Source of the DNA: Treponema sp.
GTDB taxonomy: Bacteria; Spirochaetota; Spirochaetia; Treponematales; Breznakiellaceae
DNA length: 23,395 bases
Reading direction: 5' to 3'
NCBI GenBank assembly: GCA_031278025.1
Contig: JAITLF010000318.1
Coordinates: forward strand, 1-23,395
Under the pieces are notes generated by a model that had not been told where the DNA came from, ran no database searches, and saw only the letters and a list, made by a program, of their open reading frames with translations. How positions within the stretch are numbered: the first letter of the stretch is position 1; every line of letters begins with the position of its first letter. The translations under genes and the position numbers were made by a program. This document shows positions 16,359-23,395 of the stretch, one piece after another.

Positions 16359-16632
16359 TGTGCTTTGTTTGGAAACCCATTTTATGTGCTTATGGGATTA
16401 TTTGTAATTAAATCGTAAGATAATACCATTAATTATAAAATATTCGTATACTCTATGCGTAATTTATCAGATACATAATATATCAGATACAAGAGCAGGT
16501 GCAGCGTATAATACAGATAAGATGGACTACCAGCCCGCATCGGCGGTTTTATACAGGTAAAAAAAGAGGTAAAAAAGTAGCGGTAAAACGCAGCATGTAA
16601 AAAAGTGTCATTTATGTAAAAAAGAAGACGAG
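16359..16632. other. AT-rich intergenic DNA with short repeats, no gene
   Basis: No coding frame or RNA gene is recognisable. TATCAGATACA occurs twice (16465-16475, 16481-16491). A cluster of five GTAAAA-type A-tracts begins at 16557, 16569, 16583, 16597 and 16616. On the minus strand these become repeated T-tracts beyond the symporter gene's terminator hairpin. Confidence 0.6.
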
Positions 16633-16667
16633 AAGTCCGCCGATATGTGGGATTAACCGGCGGACTT
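16616..16667 (-). terminator. Terminator of the cation symporter gene
   Basis: A perfect 10-bp stem (AAGTCCGCCG at 16633-16642 pairs with 16658-16667) with a 15-base loop lies about 50 bases past the symporter stop. On the minus strand it is followed by CTCGTCTTCTTTTTT, a somewhat spaced T-tract. Confidence 0.65.
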
Positions 16668-16717
16668 TAATCATCTCCCGTTAGGGTATCCTTAAGGGTA
16701 CTGGATCCGCGCAGATC

Positions 16718-18049
16718 TTAGATTTTCCATTTAGTCATATCCAGTTGCTGCATCTTCTTAGCCACCACGGTGGTACAGGAAAGGTCTCCGGTTACATTAA
16801 GGGCGGTCCTGCCCATGTCAAGGAGCGCGTCAATGCCAAGGATCATGGCATAGGCCCCGGCCACGGGACTTCCTGCAATAACCGGCAAACCCACGCCGTC
16901 AAGGACTAAAAGAAGCATGATGGCCCCCGCGCCGGGAACCCCTGCAGTGCCGATAGAGGCCAGGGTTGCGGTAACCACAATGATTCCCATCTCCGGGAGG
17001 GTAAAGGCCCGTCCCCATACGGAAAGGGCAATAAAAACCGCGCATACCCCTTGGTAGATGGCCGTACCATCCATGTTTAGGGTAGCCCCCAGGGGCAGGG
17101 AGAAAGAGTAAATATCCTTAGGAATCCCGAGATTTTGCGCGGCTTGCATGGAAACCGGCAGGGTTCCATTGGAACTACGGGTTACAAATGCGGTAATGAA
17201 GGGGTTTTTGGCGTCTTTGAAATACCGTTTAAGGCTCAAGCCTCCATAGAATTTAACCAAGCCTCCGTACACCAGGATGATGTGCAAGGCATACCCGATA
17301 AAACACGCCGCAGTTACCAGTCCAAGAGAGCCTATCACCTTGGGACCGTTGGAAGCAAAGACTACCGAAACCAGGGCCAAAACGCCGATAGGCGCGTATT
17401 GCATGATCCCCCGGATGATCAGCATCATCACTTCGGCGATGCCGTCAAAGAAGGTATACAAGAGTTCTCCCCCTTTCTTGATCCGTTCATTATGCGACAC
17501 CCGTAAATAGGAAATCCCCATACCAAAGACCAGGGCAAAGAAAATAACCGCGAGAATCGACTCGTTGACCACCACTTGGGCCACACTGGTGGGAATGATG
17601 TTGAGCAAGGTTTGGGTTATAGAAGGGGCAGCGGCCTCCCTTCCTGCGGCTTCGGTGATGCTGGTCAACTCTGCTACTGGTCGGAACACCGTCCCCATGA
17701 ACAATCCTATGCTTACCGCCACCGCAGAGGTAAGAAGATAGAAAACAATGACCCGGATGCCCACTTTACCCAGATTAGCGGGACTTACCGATGAGGCCCC
17801 TACAATGAGGGTAGATAAAATGATAGGCATCATGATCATCTTGAGCAGCCGCACAAAAAGGTCACCCAAAGGAGCCATCCAGAGGATCTTCTCCTTAAAT
17901 ACCAAACCCAAGATGAGCCCCAGTACGAGGCCGATGAGAATTCGGTACAACAAGTTGAAGTCAAAATACCAACTGTACCACTTCTTTTTTACCTCATGAT
18001 TCGAGGTTTGATTCGGACCGTGATTCGATCCCCAATGTTGTTTTCCCAT
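16718..18049 (-). CDS. Dicarboxylate/amino-acid:cation symporter (DAACS family)
   Basis: A 443-residue multi-pass membrane protein of the GltP/DctA family. Clear signatures are the re-entrant loop SSNGTLP followed by MQAAQNLGIPKD (about 295-315), LPLGATLNMDGTAIYQG (about 320-336, with the cation-site NMDGT) and GVPGAGAIML (about 374-383). About eight membrane helices are visible. The family takes up glutamate, aspartate or C4-dicarboxylates with Na+ or H+; the exact substrate is not readable here. AAGGAG lies seven bases before the ATG. The hydrophilic N-terminus is unusual: residues 8-19 are a fourfold-residue repeat (GSNH-GPNQ-TSNH) made by a 12-bp DNA repeat. A palindrome in the leader may be an operator. 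Confidence 0.9.
   Translation of the reverse strand: MGKQHWGSNHGPNQTSNHEVKKKWYSWYFDFNLLYRILIGLVLGLILGLVFKEKILWMAPLGDLFVRLLKMIMMPIILSTLIVGASSVSPANLGKVGIRVIVFYLLTSAVAVSIGLFMGTVFRPVAELTSITEAAGREAAAPSITQTLLNIIPTSVAQVVVNESILAVIFFALVFGMGISYLRVSHNERIKKGGELLYTFFDGIAEVMMLIIRGIMQYAPIGVLALVSVVFASNGPKVIGSLGLVTAACFIGYALHIILVYGGLVKFYGGLSLKRYFKDAKNPFITAFVTRSSNGTLPVSMQAAQNLGIPKDIYSFSLPLGATLNMDGTAIYQGVCAVFIALSVWGRAFTLPEMGIIVVTATLASIGTAGVPGAGAIMLLLVLDGVGLPVIAGSPVAGAYAMILGIDALLDMGRTALNVTGDLSCTTVVAKKMQQLDMTKWKI
17997..18032. repeat. Three 12-bp tandem repeats in the symporter N-terminus
   Basis: TGATTCGAGGTT, TGATTCGGACCG and TGATTCGATCCC follow one another at 17997, 18009 and 18021. On the coding strand they encode three related tetrapeptides just before the first membrane helix. 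Copy number could change without shifting the frame. Confidence 0.75.
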
Positions 18050-18077
18050 GCTATACTCCTTATTCCATATTGCCCTA

Positions 18078-18113
18078 CCTGGGTACCCAGGAGGATTTGT
18101 AAGAAATAGTATA
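18078..18113 (-). promoter_or_regulatory. Palindrome and -10 box before the symporter gene
   Basis: CCTGGGTACCCAGG (18078-18091) is a perfect 14-bp palindrome in the leader, 29 bases before the start codon. A TATACT -10-like box lies at 18113-18108 on the minus strand, without a convincing -35. A repressor bound at the palindrome would sit just after the transcript start; the protein is unknown. Confidence 0.4.
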
Positions 18114-18232
18114 GCAAACTTTTCTGATTATGTCCCTAACAAAATATCAGATTTTACCGGTTTTCCTTTGCTTTAGGGCCTGGCCCTTAGTATCCCTATA
18201 TGGGTGGCTAGGGAGCTAGTAGGCTGATTTGA

Positions 18233-18800
18233 CTAAAGAGACGGATATAAACGGTGAAGTTTTATCCGGGCATCTTCCGTCCTAAATTGCCACTCCACCA
18301 GCTTCCGCTTATCCTTTCGTCTGCCATGCCCCCCATGCACCCAAGAGCTTTTCCAGCCTGTCTAGCCGCAGATCCAGAGACACTGACTGGTCATCGCGTT
18401 GAGCTCTATTTCCGCTCTGTTCAGCCAGATCCCATGCTTCGGCATATAGTGGATCTCCCGCTTGTGCGCTATCTCAAACCCTTCCGGAGCCGGAAACCTT
18501 TCATCCAACGAGCGTATCCTGGGATCTTCAGCGTATCCATTTCTCCCCCAATAGGTCTACCGACTGTTCGTCCATACCGATACCCGGTCGTGTTGCTTCG
18601 TAGGGCCGCTGATATGTACGTCCTCCATACCGGCCATGAATACCGCGTTTGGCTGGAGCTATGCTCCAGCACGTTCTCAGGGGTGTTTTTAATACTGCCC
18701 CTATGGCGGTGTCCGATAACGCTATCCCCAATTCCGCCTTGCTTCGTTCCTCCAACAGCCGTAACATCCATCGGCTATACCCCGCAGGCAAGGGTATTTT
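18233..18800 (-). pseudogene. IS630-family transposase remnant
   Basis: Pieces of an IS630-type transposase are readable in different frames on the minus strand. PAGYSRWMLRLLEERS and SDTAIGAVLKTPLR come from the helix-turn-helix end, and YQRPYEATRPGIGMDEQS.DLLGE carries the first catalytic Asp (near 18560). Then follow HYMPKHGIWLNRAEIELN with the final catalytic Glu (near 18410) and a tail ending near KLVEWQF, then EDARIKL, before a TAG at 18233-18235. Stops, frameshifts and a missing middle (including the second Asp) make it dead. DNA from 18800 to about 18960 may be its eroded N-terminal part, but I could not confirm this. The 245-codon frame on the plus strand here is only its antisense. 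Confidence 0.75.
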
Positions 18801-18982
18801 ATACTTATCACTTTAGTTTACTCAACCTACTAGAGATACGCTATGACCGGGTGGCGGCGAAAGGTCTCTTGGTCGCGAACCGATACCTTCTTAAGAGTAC
18901 GCTCCATCTGTATGGCCACAATCGAACCATCGAAAGTTTTCGGAAATCTTACTGCCATAGGGACCTTTGGCAGCCAGTGACA

Positions 18983-19022
18983 AAGGGATAAAAGAAAATG
19001 CAGGGGATCAAGACCCCCTGCA
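18983..19022 (-). terminator. Terminator of the vWA lipoprotein gene
   Basis: TGCAGGGG (18999-19006) pairs with CCCCTGCA (19015-19022). On the minus strand the stem is followed by TTTTCTTTTA. It lies 54 bases past the lipoprotein stop codon, the right place for its rho-independent terminator. Confidence 0.8.
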
Positions 19023-19075
19023 CAGTCGAATTGTTATGGCTTTAGCTGACAGGAATAGGGAACGGCAGCAACCGG

Positions 19076-20650
19076 TTAGAAACCACTAGGCACTTGGTGT
19101 ATATACATAAGGGTATAGTTCCCTGTATTGCGGTTAACATTATATCCCCTCACTTCTATTAAAATATCCGTATCCTCGGTTACGGCAATCCGGGGAGGAT
19201 TCTTATATCCTGAGTCTACGCCGAAGTACAGCGACGTGTTACTATCTTCCCGATATATGGTGACAAGGATATCTCCGGTTTTCGTACCATCCCCTTCAAG
19301 GGAATCGTTCCATCGAATGAGGTAGGATTGGCCTGCTTGGGCATGGAAACGGTAATAGCGGTACTCTCCGGAAGCGATTTCATCTTCCTGCCAGATATTA
19401 TTTTGAAGATTTATGATACTTTGATTGTGTTGGGTGCTTTGGGAAACCGTGGAACCGGGGTATAATTTCAGGTATAAGAGGTTAATAAAACCTTCAACTG
19501 CATTCCGTATGGAAGCCACATCGGTATCGACTAGGGACCGGCTATTGTCAAGCACCAGATATATGACGGATGAACGTTTTTCCACTGCAATCTTTAAGGA
19601 ATCTCCCATGGTATATTCGCTGTTACGCTGCCAGGTAGTAGTTCCCGGACTTAGGATCCATTGTTGAAGCTGCCATTTAGCATCGGATACCAAAAAATCA
19701 TTAAAGATATAGCTTACCTCGGTACCATTCAGGGTACCAGGTACCGGTTCTTCAGAAGAAGAGGAAACCCCTTCAGAATAGGTAATATGCGTTAATTCAT
19801 AGGTTCCATCCTTGATACTTACTTCACCCTCTACATACCGGGTAGACTTGGAGAAGGCCTCCATGGTAGGTTCTGCTACATCAAAGGTCATCCGGATCTT
19901 GGTCCCCGGCTGATACGAAGGGGTAATAATGGCGAAGGTAAGATCCCGGTTAATAATCGTTAGGTTATTCGCTATATCTTGAAATTTTTGGTTCAATTCT
20001 GAAAAATCGTTGAGTTCATAGAAATTAGTAGCAGAAGTACCGGTGGTACTGGCCAGAGACTCTAAAGTCGCTCTAAACGCCGCTTGATCCTCCACATCAC
20101 CCCCTTGTACCCCCGCGGCAAAGCCGGTAATCGGCTTATCGGCGATACGCCGTTCTGCAATTTGTTGTTTAATATATGATGCGTAGGACTCTGTGGATTT
20201 ACCCCTGAAATCTTGATCTTCTATTACGGGAAGGGCCAGGCTGGTTGAATTGTTATCCAGACCATCGGTAAAGGTAATGAGATTAATCGAACTGAGGTTA
20301 TCGGGGAATGAGGATTTCTGGACATTGAGATTATGTAATGCCTGATGAACCGCATAGTATAAAGCGGTTCCTGCACCAGAGGCCCGGTTGTACTTAGACA
20401 GGGACTGTAAAAGCTGGGTTCTTCCTTCATCGTTCAGATAAATCAAGGTACTGCCGGTCAGATCCTGTACATCTGCGGCAAAGGAAAGTAAGCCAATATA
20501 GACCCCTCCTTGAGCCTCTTCAGTATTGCTTTCACTTGACGACTCGGTGTTTTCCGGGGAATTCTGAGATGCCTTAACCGCAGGAGTATCAGAACAGCTC
20601 AAAAGACCTAAGCATACAAGAACCGGTAATAGCAGCCATGGTTTTTTCAT
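19076..20650 (-). CDS. Lipoprotein with von Willebrand A motifs in permuted order
   Basis: A 524-residue lipoprotein: signal peptide 1-18 with a relaxed spirochaete lipobox LLSC (Cys19), then a Ser/Glu-rich tether (about 20-48). Residues 50-230 match the later two-thirds of a vWA domain: GLLSFAADV, GTALYYAVHQALHNL (MIDAS Thr95) and INLITFTDGLDNNS (MIDAS Asp129). The first strand with DxSxS is missing there. It appears instead at 361-395 as VIYLVLDNSRSL (Asp368, Ser370, Ser372) followed by a helix. Residues about 410-520 look like a PPC-type beta-sandwich. vWA domains bind proteins through a metal ion, so a surface or periplasmic binding protein is likely. The ATG at 20650 is used because AAGGAG is correctly spaced; the GTG at 20659 is inside that site. 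It appears monocistronic. Confidence 0.75.
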   Translation of the reverse strand: MKKPWLLLPVLVCLGLLSCSDTPAVKASQNSPENTESSSESNTEEAQGGVYIGLLSFAADVQDLTGSTLIYLNDEGRTQLLQSLSKYNRASGAGTALYYAVHQALHNLNVQKSSFPDNLSSINLITFTDGLDNNSTSLALPVIEDQDFRGKSTESYASYIKQQIAERRIADKPITGFAAGVQGGDVEDQAAFRATLESLASTTGTSATNFYELNDFSELNQKFQDIANNLTIINRDLTFAIITPSYQPGTKIRMTFDVAEPTMEAFSKSTRYVEGEVSIKDGTYELTHITYSEGVSSSSEEPVPGTLNGTEVSYIFNDFLVSDAKWQLQQWILSPGTTTWQRNSEYTMGDSLKIAVEKRSSVIYLVLDNSRSLVDTDVASIRNAVEGFINLLYLKLYPGSTVSQSTQHNQSIINLQNNIWQEDEIASGEYRYYRFHAQAGQSYLIRWNDSLEGDGTKTGDILVTIYREDSNTSLYFGVDSGYKNPPRIAVTEDTDILIEVRGYNVNRNTGNYTLMYIHQVPSGF

Positions 20651-20659
20651 ACAAATCAC

Positions 20660-21163
20660 TCCTTCTTTTATTCATCTTTCCGGTATGAAAGATAGGTAAA
20701 GCTCTTTTTATATTGGACATTTTGCAAAAGCCTCATAATAATTGCCACTTCTTCTTTGATGAGTCTTGAGAACCGTATCGGAACATACTGCACGATAAAG
20801 CTTTCAGCGCAGACTCAACGATTGTTTAAAATATAGAAATATAACCCCAAAACACCTTGGCTAATCTTATAATTTCTATAAATATCTTTCTATATAACAT
20901 ACTTCATAGCGATCGGTTCGTCAACTCTAGACGGTCATTACTTTTCAAGGGGTACAAGAGGAGTCTGGTTAAAGAAACACCTGGTGAACCAGGATGTTTC
21001 CCTGGGGAAAAATAAACCAAAAATTCCACTTCTCTTTGTCCATGGCGTAGAACAAGGTACTAATCTTTGCATAACCTACCTCAGATACATAATAAAGATA
21101 AAGCAAACAAGGTAGTTACCTGCCTGAACCTAAAAAATATGTTTCTGAACCGGAATTATTCTC
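20660..21163. other. AT-rich 500-bp gap with one hairpin, no gene
   Basis: No gene is recognisable. GAAACACCTGG (20974-20984) pairs with CCAGGATGTTTC (20989-21000) across a TGAA loop with one bulge, followed by a smaller dyad TTTCC..GGAAA. There is no T-run, so it is not a typical terminator. TCAGATACATAATA (21081-21094) also occurs at 16467-16480. Confidence 0.5.
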
Positions 21164-21218
21164 ATGGTATTCCCGCTTACATTGAAACAGTCGCGAAATA
21201 AAAAAAATCAAAAAAAAC

Positions 21219-21247
21219 TTGACATAGAGCATACATCCCTGTATTTT
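21219..21247 (+). promoter_or_regulatory. Strong promoter of the ArsR-type regulator
   Basis: TTGACA (consensus, 21219-21224) and TATTTT (21242-21247) are 17 bases apart. They are followed by an AT-rich stretch with GTTCATACGTTCAAC (21255-21269), a position where ArsR/SmtB proteins usually bind their own promoter. The operator assignment is inference; the promoter match is direct. Confidence 0.6.
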
Positions 21248-21283
21248 TATATATGTTCATACGTTCAACTGTTAAGGGGGCTT

Positions 21284-21530
21284 ATGAAAAAGGACGCTAC
21301 GGACATTGAGAGCTTTACTTGTAACGTAATCCACGAAGAAGTGGTAGCCACGGTCAGGGAAAAGATGTCCAATGATGAAGTATTGTTGGACCTGGCAGAC
21401 CTCTTTAAGGTGTTCAGCGATTCCACCAGGGTTAAAATCCTCTGCGCCCTGCTGCGGGCCGAAATGTGCGTCTGTGACATTGCGGCCCTTTTGGGCATGA
21501 GCAAGTCCGCCATTTCCCATCAACTGCAAC
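21284..21530 (+). pseudogene. ArsR/SmtB-family metal sensor (CadC-like), truncated
   Basis: The first 82 residues read as a normal ArsR/CadC repressor: an early Cys (FTCNVIHEE), LADLFKVFSDSTRVKILCAL, the metal-site motif EMCVCDIAALLG, and the recognition helix MSKSAISHQL. After that helix the sequence changes abruptly; the beta-hairpin wing and the dimerisation helix are gone and unrelated residues follow in this frame to 21715. The start is the ATG at 21284 (AAGGGGG just before it); the frame is open upstream to 21164, but that part is the promoter. The family represses metal-efflux genes until Zn, Cd or Pb binds, and the P-type ATPase wreck next door fits. Without dimerisation it is probably inactive. 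Confidence 0.8.
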
Positions 21531-22609
21531 CATTGCCGGTATTGCCCGGAGCGTCGATGAGGATATCATCGTTAAGGCGTGTTAGGGGGAATCATGGAAG
21601 GGGTAAGCCGGGCATTGGTCGATTTTTCCGTGCAAAAACTCACCATCGAAACGCGGGATTCGGCGCGATGGGAGGACATCCTGGCCCGTACCAGCGGAAT
21701 CATCAAGCGGCTTGAATCTTCTGTAGAACTGCGGGACAGGGTTCTTTTTCCGAACAGAAGCGTGGCGAACGACAAAGCGCGTGCCGCTTCGGTAAAGGAT
21801 TGGTTCCGGCGGATAAGTCTTAGCCTGGGCGCGATCCTCTTTGTCCTGGGTCTGGTCTTTGATTATGTTCCATCCATCCCATTGCCGTCCCTTATGCGGC
21901 TTGCCCTCTTTCTGACAAGCTATCTTTTGGTGGGCGGAGAAGTGCTTATCAAGGCCATCAAGAATAGTACCAAAGGTGAAATATTCGACGAAAATTTCTT
22001 AATGGTATCGCCACTATCGGAGTCTTTACCATTGGCGAATATCCTGAAGGCGCGGCGGTGATGATCTTTTACCGGGTAGAGGAAGCCTTTCAGGATTACG
22101 CGGTGGGACGTTCCCGCAAATCCATATCCGCCCTCATGGACATCAGGCCCGATTACGCCAACCTGAAAACCGCCAGCGGTCTCGAGCAGTTGTCCCCGGA
22201 AAGGGTACAAATCGGGGACCGTATCGTGGTGAAACCCGGTGAAAAAATCCCCCTGGACGGCGTGGTGGCGGAGGGCTTTTCCACGCTGGACACTTCTGTC
22301 CCCACCGGTGAATTTCTGCCCCGGGAGAAGGGCAGCGCCGTTCTATCGGGTTCCATCAACAAAAGCGGACTGCTCACCATTGAGGTAACCAAGGTCTTTG
22401 GGGAGTCCACGGTCTCCAAAATCCTCAACCTCGTGCAAAACACGGGAGCAAAAAATCCGTTACCGAAAACTGCATCACTAAATTCGCCCGATACTATACG
22501 TCTGCGGTGGGGTTCTCCGCCGCCGCGCTGGCCTTCTTCCCCCGCTGTTTATCCCCGGAGCGATCTTCGCCGGCATCGCCGGCGCTTCACGGAACGGCAT
22601 CCTGCAGGC
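21531..22609 (+). pseudogene. Zn/Cd-type P1B ATPase, multiply broken
   Basis: Recognisable parts in order: half of a heavy-metal-binding domain (GVSRALVDFSVQKLTIE, about 21597-21647) lacking its CxxC; the first membrane segments; GEIFDENFLMV; then, after a frameshift near 22005, IATIGVFTIGEYPEGAAVM and AFQDYAVGRSRKSI. The actuator domain follows (VQIGDRIVVKPGEKIPLDG) with TGEF where TGES is expected. A second frameshift in A6 (22450-22455) leads to SVTENCITKFARYYT, and a third in C5 (22539-22543) to PLFIPG. A deletion then removes the CPC ion site, and only GASRNGIL from just before the phosphorylation site survives. It cannot transport. Intact homologues export Zn, Cd or Pb. Confidence 0.85.
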
Positions 22610-22735
22610 TTCCAGCCGGTTATCGGCACGATGAACGCCGCCCGGCTTAAAGACTGCGTGAGGGCGGCGGACATGAGGATCACCCGTGAGGAATGGTACG
22701 AAATCTACCGTGCGGCGGGGAATACCCTGCCGTGA
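22610..22735 (+). pseudogene. C-terminal fragment of an aldo/keto reductase
   Basis: The last 41 codons before the TGA at 22733-22735 read FQPVIGTMNAARLKDC followed by MRITREEWYEIYRAAGN. This is the typical end of YdhF-type aldo/keto reductases (the IGT.N..RL segment that contacts the NADPH phosphate, and the final helix). The barrel is absent. The fragment is joined in frame to the ATPase remnant. Confidence 0.7.
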
Positions 22736-22739
22736 GGTT

Positions 22740-23022
22740 TTTGGATGGTCGCGGCATACAGGGAATTGATCACCCCCAGGATTGCGCTCCTGGTGAAAAG
22801 CACCTCTATGCTGGCCAGGGACACGATAGAAGTCAGGACGAAGTTGATGCAGACGACGATGAACGCGGTGCGCAGCGGGAAGAGCCGGTGGGCGAACCCG
22901 TAGAGCAGGCAGACGATGATGAGGATGAGGGTATCGGCGACCATGACCGTCTTATACCCCGCCTTGTCAATGAGCCGACCCATGAGGGGGCTCAAGGCGA
23001 AGCCGAACACGGCTCTTGTCAT
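22740..23022 (-). pseudogene. MFS transporter fragment
   Basis: On the minus strand about 94 codons encode three to four membrane helices preceded by FALSPLMGRLIDKAGYKTVM. This is the cytoplasmic-loop motif (G.L.D..G.K) common in major facilitator transporters, followed by GFAHRLFP and FIVVCINFVL. Both ends are lost: the start coincides with the junction to the ABC fragment near 23022, and the tail runs into the aldo/keto reductase fragment. Substrate is unknown. Confidence 0.6.
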
Positions 23023-23123
23023 TGGGAAAAACGGTCTTTATCATTACCCACGACAGGGAACTCAGCGCGGCGGTCTGTTCCCGCGCGATCCGCATGGAAA
23101 GTGGGAAGATCGCGGATGCTTGA
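23022..23123 (+). pseudogene. C-terminal fragment of an ABC transporter ATPase
   Basis: Thirty-three codons ending at the TGA at 23121-23123 read LGKTVFIITHDRELSAAVC and end with MESGKIADA. This is the D-strand and H-loop (ITHD) region and end of an ABC ATPase, perhaps of the ECF type. Walker A, the signature motif and Walker B are missing. No intact ABC gene lies nearby. Confidence 0.7.
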
Positions 23124-23188
23124 TTTTTGACCGGGGAAAGGCAGTTCACCTATGCTCATACATAAAAGGTATGGCGCGATACCGCCCG

Positions 23189-23208
23189 AAATTTTTCTCG
23201 AAAAATTT
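23189..23208. repeat. AT-rich 8-bp hairpin
   Basis: AAATTTTT and AAAAATTT flank a CTCG loop. The surrounding 23124-23280 is AT-rich with no gene I can recognise. Confidence 0.5.
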
Positions 23209-23286
23209 ACAGAAAAATGAAAAACATATAAAAAAGTATAACAAAAATAGACTTGAACTTTCCCAAAAAGAGATATATCATTAGAC

Positions 23287-23315
23287 TTGTTTAAAAACCC
23301 CGAAGATGTTATAAT
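23287..23315 (+). promoter_or_regulatory. Near-consensus promoter at the window end
   Basis: TTGTTT (23287-23292) and a perfect TATAAT (23310-23315) are exactly 17 bases apart. The expected transcript start is near 23322. Confidence 0.6.
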
Positions 23316-23395
23316 GACGGCATGGAAAAAAAAAGAGGCAGTGGATGCCAAAGCGGCTCTTTTTAAACGGCTGTACGGGGTGAAACCCGCTCCAT
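23314..23395 (+). CDS. Start of an unidentified ORF, cut by the window end
   Basis: An open frame beginning ATG at 23314 reads TAWKKKEAVDAKAALFKRLY and continues past the edge. The ATG overlaps the TATAAT box, so if that promoter is used translation must start later, perhaps at the GTG at 23341, which has AGAGG two bases before it. Alternatively the frame, open back to about 23253, uses a distant promoter. The Lys/Ala-rich start resembles no family I can name with confidence; a mobile-element gene is possible given the neighbourhood. Confidence 0.35.
   Translation, partial: MTAWKKKEAVDAKAALFKRLYGVKPAP

Noticed and set aside
18254..18991. 245-codon plus-strand frame as a gene
   Set aside because: It is the complement of the IS630 transposase remnant, whose motifs are on the minus strand.
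21164..21283. Upstream start for the ArsR-type gene
   Set aside because: This part contains the TTGACA/TATTTT promoter; the ATG at 21284 has a ribosome site and fits the family.
1..23395. tRNA, rRNA, CRISPR array, phage or toxin-antitoxin genes
   Set aside because: Read by eye, no cloverleaf with a T-loop motif, no regular repeat-spacer array and no such protein signatures were found; small structured RNAs cannot be excluded without computation.

Overview
The window most likely comes from a spirochaete, probably a Treponema of the gut (termite-type) group. This is inferred from the mix of genes: a DUF115/Maf-type motility-associated protein, a relaxed spirochaete lipobox, secreted TPR proteins and a phoH-pgpH-ybeY-corC gene order. 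It is not proven by any marker gene. Coding density is high and GC-rich from 573 to 16,310. From about 16,320 onward the DNA becomes AT-rich between genes and fills with broken genes and element remnants.

Layout. 1-572: no confident gene; a spaced direct repeat, two hairpins and a candidate promoter. 573-3764 (+): membrane-anchored SurA/PpiD-like foldase, then a DUF115 protein whose first codons contain a terminator-shaped hairpin. 3765-4097: six 21-bp tandem repeats, each centred on a 12-bp palindrome or a near copy of it, then a promoter. 4098-5339 (+): secreted beta-sandwich/TPR-like protein. 5372-12181 (-): tightly coupled operon phoH, pgpH (c-di-AMP phosphodiesterase), ybeY (rRNA maturation endonuclease), corC/tlyC-like CBS protein and a secreted TPR protein. 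Three successive junctions are 4-nt ATGA overlaps. The ybeY 3' end carries an in-frame extension made of four consecutive hairpins, which looks like a repeat element absorbed into the reading frame.

12246-13341: a decayed ISAs1-family element with intact inverted ends, lying between the phoH operon promoter and the divergent gene for a secreted DUF4139 protein (13436-15583, +). 15646-16308 (-): phosphoglycolate-phosphatase-like HAD enzyme. 16718-18049 (-): dicarboxylate/amino-acid:cation symporter with a palindrome in its leader. 18233-about 18800 (-): IS630-family transposase wreck. 19076-20650 (-): lipoprotein with von Willebrand A motifs in an unusual order.

21219-23123 is a graveyard of joined fragments: an ArsR/CadC-type metal sensor that still has a very good promoter, a Zn/Cd P-type ATPase with several frameshifts and a large deletion, an aldo/keto reductase tail, an inverted MFS transporter piece and an ABC ATPase tail. 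The window ends in the start of an unidentified reading frame behind a near-consensus promoter.

No tRNA, rRNA, CRISPR array or phage module was seen. The features most deserving attention are the hairpin-built ybeY extension, the permuted vWA lipoprotein, the palindromic 21-bp array and the terminator-like hairpin inside the DUF115 gene.
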